A stretch of 64,000 nucleotides of DNA, taken from the NCBI RefSeq assembly GCF_037975245.1, contig NC_092568.1:4227001-4291000 (forward strand), in the 5' to 3' direction. The position numbers and the translations under genes were made by a program. The DNA is from Apostichopus japonicus (Eukaryota; Echinodermata; Holothuroidea; Aspidochirotida; Stichopodidae). Shown piece by piece: positions 59,319-64,000 of the stretch (positions are counted from its first letter, which is position 1; each line of letters starts with the position of its first letter). The notes beneath the pieces were generated by a model. It was not told the origin of the DNA. It worked only from the letters and a program-made list of their open reading frames with translations, and searched no databases.

Positions 59319-60574
59319 GTGAGTCGTCGCCATTGTCTCCTCTTGTTCTAATGTCACTTTTTTTAACAAGTATCTTTCAGCTGGCTACTTCTAGGCTATT
59401 ATCTAGTTTTGATTAGTCTTGTTTCATAATCAACAGTACTTACCATTTTAAATTTTGATGGTGCTGCTTCAATGGGTCCTTCATTGACAATACATTAACT
59501 TGCAAGATATATAAGCCAGTCTTCTTAATGTAGCATTCAGGACAATTACTTTTTCAATGTTAATTCAGTCACAGTTTTTTCCCAACATTTTCCATGGCAT
59601 ATAACATAACTGGAATAAACAGCATTAAAATGTCATCCTTTCACTTCATCACAAAGGTTTGGTAAATTATTTCATAGAAATTAAGCTCAGGACAAAGTTT
59701 ACCTTTTCTTTGCAAAATAAACAAAGTATTAACAATTTTAGACACAGCTATGTCTCATCTGAAATTGATCTCCATTTTTCACATTTTGCAATATTTCTAC
59801 CATTGGATGGTTGAATAATTGGGAATCTTCTTTCATTTGAATCACAGATTCTAAAGTGTCTTTATATGTTACACTGAAGTATGCTGTGACAAAGGATGCA
59901 ATACTGACTATTAAGGCCTGTATATTATATGCCACCTTTCGTTTACCAGCAACTTCTTGCTTTACAGTATGTAGGCATAGACTGTAGGTTGTAATATAGT
60001 TCCTGGTATGTGCAAACCATGTGATAGGGGTATTTCCTAGTATCACACTCACCCTATTTTCATACTGTAGAAATTTAGCCATACATTATTTTAAAAAAGT
60101 TCCAAAAGTCTTAACTGATCAGTTCACTTTATCAATATATTTGTTATCGCTACACCGTCTGTTGCTTGTTGCTTTATAGTGAGAGCTTCATATTCATAAC
60201 CTGGTTGTTTTACAGGTCATTCATGATTGGTTGAATACATTAGTTATGGTGTAAATGCCTAATTTATCAATGTTCTTAATTGTGGGATATGAGTGCAGGA
60301 TGCTGCAACAAAACAAACAGAAAGGAAATGATTTTATCACACCATAGTTTCACACAAATAGCTTCCATTTTAACTTCATTTTCCTGTACTATCAATCATA
60401 TGGATCTCTGATCATGTGAGCACATGATCATATGATTCATATCATGTGAATATACATTATTCCATGTGAGGGTTGCGTGCCGTAGGCAGGCAAGTTAGCT
60501 TATGTATGTGCGTATGCGTGTATTCGGTATATGTGTGCGTGCATATGTATGTGTTTGTGTGTGTATATGTGACG

Positions 60575-61010
60575 CCCTAGCTTGTAAACACGATACCTCA
60601 AGATGGGGAACCTCTGCAGTTCTCATGTTTGGCATCCCCATTATTCCCCATCATTGTACAGAGACACCATCATTTTTGGTGGAGGTCAACTGTCATAATT
60701 TGGGTCAGCAGAGGAGAAAATGTGGAAATCTAAAAACCGCTGTATCTCCAGGACCTGAACATCAAAGGAGCTCATATGCAAGATTGGATAGCCTTATGTA
60801 GTGTAAAGTTTTTGCACAATTTGATGTCGGTCTGAGTTCATTTAAGGTCACGAGGGATCCATACTTGACACCCTTGTACATAAACACAATATCTTCAGAT
60901 AGGAAACTTGACTGGCTCTCATATTTTGCATGTGGCTTCCCTATAATGAGTACAAGAACCTTATTGTTCTTGGTGTAGGTCAGTGGTTATTTGGGGTTAT
61001 CATACACACT
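60575..61010. repeat. Interspersed repeat monomers (opposite orientation)
   Basis: cttgtaaacacgatacctca near 60581 and cttgtacataaacacaatat near 60876 start two diverged monomers about 295 bases apart. The same strings reversed occur at 41955-41980. The sequence continues after the LINE at 61311-61390 (gtcatttggggtcagcagag). Confidence 0.6.
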
Positions 61011-61059
61011 AAAACGTCCAGGTTCCGTAATTCTTTCTTACCTGCTCAAGGCAATACAC

Positions 61060-61310
61060 TTGTTTAACTCGCATGCCAAGCGATCTGGCCACAGTGTGTG
61101 ATCTGTCACTTGCAGCTCTCTGTGCTGCTTCCGTTACTGTTCTGGTTCTGCTTATTTAGTTTTATTCTCGTAGTTGTTCACTAATAGTTTGTTTATTGTA
61201 TGGTTTTGTTTGTATTCACTACTGTTTTATGTTTACTGTCGACGGGAAATAATTCCGTTTTTTGTTTTCTGAAATGGACAATAAAGTTTCTATCTATCTA
61301 TCTATTATTT
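61060..61310 (+). mobile_element. 5'-truncated LINE 3' end
   Basis: It ends gacaataaagtttctatctatctatctatt, a typical LINE 3' end: a short conserved terminus followed by a tetranucleotide repeat instead of poly(A). It sits within the interspersed repeat at 60575-61390. The left boundary is approximate. Confidence 0.55.
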
Positions 61311-63406
61311 TGGGTGGGCGTCAAAGGTCATTTGGGGTCAGCAGAGGTCAGAATGTCAAAATATCAAATGGATCTCATCAGGTTAACTGTTGCAACTTTA
61401 TGCAAATTCAGCTCTTTTTTATTAGAGTGAGATTGCAAAATAAGTTCTACCAACAACAAACAACGTCCCTCTATCTTTCTTTCATCGTTGTGGTATTATA
61501 TGTCAATTCCCAGTCATCAAACCATGTACTGTAAGCACTGACTCTGTTTAGATTTATACTGCTCTCCATCTGCAGTATTAACTTCAGCCAGGGTTATCAG
61601 CTTGCAAACTACTCTTATGCTGCATATGTAATGTTTTAAAGGCAAGTAACCAGCATTTCCCTTTGGATTATTGTTGTCAACATGTTTAGAGTATTGGAAA
61701 AACAGTATTGGGAAGCAAAAGTGGAATAATCTGGAAAACTTACTTCAAATATTACAAAATAAAACACCATTATGTAAGTAAGCACCCTTAATCACCAAAA
61801 AAGTTTCTCAAAGGAGAAGGGGATACCTCCTCCTTCTTCACCTATACCCCTTCTCCCAAACCACAACATCTGCTATTGGAGGTGGTTGCCAAGGTCACCT
61901 TGCAAAAAAATGTTTGAATAATGGGGCTTTGATATATTTTAATTGTTAAGGTGACCTAACAAACAGATCAAGCACCTTCGAGTCGGAAGAATTAATGTTT
62001 CATCCTGCTTTGAAGATTTTAGTATATTTTTCTAGCTTATTACAAGGCTATATGATTTGGAGCCATTTGAAAGTTGCATTCCTTTACAATACAGTACATA
62101 CATGTACAGAAAGCTATTGCACTGTACATAGCACAGTAGTACTCTGGTATCATCGGAAAGTGACATGCTAGTGTATATCTCTAACTGCCAAGGGTGCAAT
62201 CTTTGGAGTGTAAGATAGTCAAGTATGTGCGTAAAGTGGGTTTGATATTTAGTCAAACAAAAAGCAGGTGTTGGTGACCCTTAACACATAACCTGATGAT
62301 AATGATGCATACTTAGCATTCTATTGCACATCTGTACATAGTGTGTTCACTTAATCCATATGGAAATTATCTGCACGGGTAAAGCAAAAGCAAAAGAACT
62401 TCAGCGTGAGGGAGTGTTTAGTCAATTTGGGTATGATAAAATGTACCTGGCTTTGTATTGTATGCATTGTTACTGTACTTGTAAACTATCCAAACGGCCT
62501 CTAGAGGTCTGATGATCGAGGCATCGTGCATAAAAAGTGTCATTCTTTGTCACTGGTTATTATTATTATTACTTAAAATTGGTTTCTAAGGGATGTAGGT
62601 ATTCAAAAGCTATGTCTTTGCTCTTCCTGTCTTTACACACATTGTGCTTTACACAGCTTTTGAAATATAGACTTGCTCCCCCCCCCCATCTTTTTGTTTT
62701 GGATTCTATTCACTTCACAGGGATATAGTGCCAAGAGTTTGGGTTTGGGGGAGAGAAGGGGGGGGGAGGTATGGTATCAGGTCTCAGATTAATGTTTAGT
62801 GATGGTAAAAATGCTGTCTGTGGAACCATTTCCATGTGAAAACCATCTTCGTGAAAGTAATTTGAAAGGCATACAGTAGCTTCCCCTCCCTTTCCTTCCC
62901 TTCTTAGTTGTAGGTGGACCTGCTTCCTCATCCTCCTGTCAAATCTGACCTTAATCTAATGACATAAGAATGCTAGCTTTTTATCTTCACAGTTAACTTG
63001 CATCCCTAAGAAACATGTAAATGATGTTCTTAGGACTAAGAGTGTTTCGTTGATATAGTACAATTAATATTTCTTTGGGAAATCATAAATCTGTATTTAT
63101 AACCAAACTTGAATAATCTTTTGGAGATTTGGAGAAGATTTTGGCATTTTTGTATAGAGAAAATTATTAAGCAACTGGATATACGATTTGCTGTCCCAAA
63201 TAAACCAAAACAATATATACCTTTGCAATTACGACGGAATCGGATTAAAATAATCCGACACGGATCAAAATAATCCGATTTTCTAAAACTTCTGCTCAAT
63301 TCAGCAGAAATCAGTAAGTCGCATTGACTTCACAACCATGCTGACACTCTTCTCTATAAAATAGTTTCAATTCCTGCTACTCCTTGTCACTTTCGGTGAT
63401 CATGCA

Positions 63407-63437
63407 CTGAAGAAGAGCTAGTTTTGCTCGAAAGCTC
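63407..63437 (+). other. Second CTGAAGAA stem-loop motif
   Basis: CTGAAGAA, then stem gagc / gctc with loop tagtttt, then GAAAGCTC. It matches the layout at 1863-1893 with compensating stem changes. Confidence 0.35.
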
Positions 63438-63561
63438 TGCAAAAACCAAACATTGGCTGTTTTACTTCCAATCACCTACCTAATTAAATAATTGTATCTC
63501 ACTCGAGATCCAGCCTTTCTCTAAATGCAGCATACTTGTTTAACAGTTTTAATTTTTTTGT

Positions 63562-63564
<3 letters not shown>

Positions 63565-63593
<29 letters not shown>
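63565..63593. repeat. (AT)n microsatellite
   Basis: An uninterrupted dinucleotide run. Confidence 0.9.
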
Positions 63594-63596
<3 letters not shown>

Positions 63597-63736
63597 GAGA
63601 ATAACCAAAGTTCTGATCTGGTGTTATTGGCTTTAGGAATATTAGGAGCCCATCAGGATCATTGTGGATGTTTCTTTAAAAATCCTAGTCAGATCTTTCT
63701 AGCAGTGCTACTACGTGTAAACTTGACTGAAATATT

Positions 63737-64000
63737 GTACAGTATGTTCATTATTCTACAAAGACATATATTTACCATACACAGTGTACAGTACGCTCAT
63801 TATCCTATGTAGACATTTTGACATACTCACTGTACAGTATGCTCATTATCATATGTGGACATTTTTGCCATACATACTGTACACTGTGTACAGTATGCTC
63901 ATAATCCTATATGGACATTTTTTACATACAGTATATACTGTACACAGTGTACAGTATGCTCATCCTATGTGGACATTTTTGCCATACATACAGTATTGGA
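63737..64000. repeat. Minisatellite, 46-61 bp unit, cut by the window edge
   Basis: gtacagtatgctcatta-type starts lie at 63737, 63786, 63832, 63888 and 63949, each followed by a tatgtggacattttt-like block. Variable-length tgtacactgtgta spacers account for the unequal periods. Confidence 0.85.

Larger units (their letters stand above)
59319..64000 (+). other. Stonin intron (continues past the window)
   Basis: I could not find the next exon (rest of the mu-homology domain). It contains repeat monomers (60575-61010), a LINE 3' end (61060-61310), an AT microsatellite (63565-63593), a stem-loop motif (63407-63437) and a minisatellite (63737-64000). A C-run at 62678-62686 and a G-run at 62759-62766 were also seen. 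Confidence 0.65.

Noticed and set aside
59319-64000. Remaining stonin MHD exons
   Set aside because: Searched by eye for the expected mu-homology motifs in all plus frames and found none, so they are presumed to lie beyond 64000.

Overview
The window is animal nuclear DNA: AT-rich, intron-containing, with GT-AG splice sites that join in frame, and crowded with cut-and-paste transposon remnants, SINEs and minisatellites. Gene content (a receptor tyrosine kinase, two-pore-domain potassium channels, and a stonin with NPF and WVxF motifs) fits a marine deuterostome. I lean towards an echinoderm, possibly a sea cucumber, but no single feature proves this.

Layout. (1) 1-9670: the 3' half of a plus-strand receptor tyrosine kinase gene, five exons from the alpha-C region of the kinase domain to the stop codon at 8630-8632. 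Its last intron holds a 2.1 kb purine-rich minisatellite. (2) 12600-38750: a tandem array of duplicated units. Three units each carry one complete two-exon K2P channel gene (13065-15113, 23521-25621, 31672-33836), each coding for 378 residues with an intron splitting the first GYG filter. A truncated fourth unit lies at 38395-38748. Transposons have broken up the array: a 3.0 kb hAT element in unit 1 with elements nested inside it, a 369 bp hAT MITE within a SINE, a decayed THAP-domain gene between units 2 and 3, and a decayed LINE plus a hAT fragment in unit 3. (3) 38750-47869: gene-poor DNA with more hAT elements (40164-41245, and 43648-44995 with a nested 44010-44859 element), repeat monomers, and an inverted-repeat element just upstream of the next gene. 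(4) 47870-64000: the 5' and central part of a stonin gene, with two large coding exons (926 complete codons) separated by an 8.6 kb intron. The exons encoding the rest of the mu-homology domain lie beyond the right edge.

The three loci do not form a pathway. The kinase is a surface receptor, the K2P proteins set potassium leak, and stonin is a clathrin adaptor for membrane-protein retrieval. The most interesting biology is the K2P array. Nearly all exon 1 changes between copies fall in the extracellular cap (about half of residues 46-91 differ between copies 1 and 3, against about 8% of exon 2), and N-glycosylation sequons are gained or lost there. This looks like recent duplication followed by diversification of the channel's outer surface.
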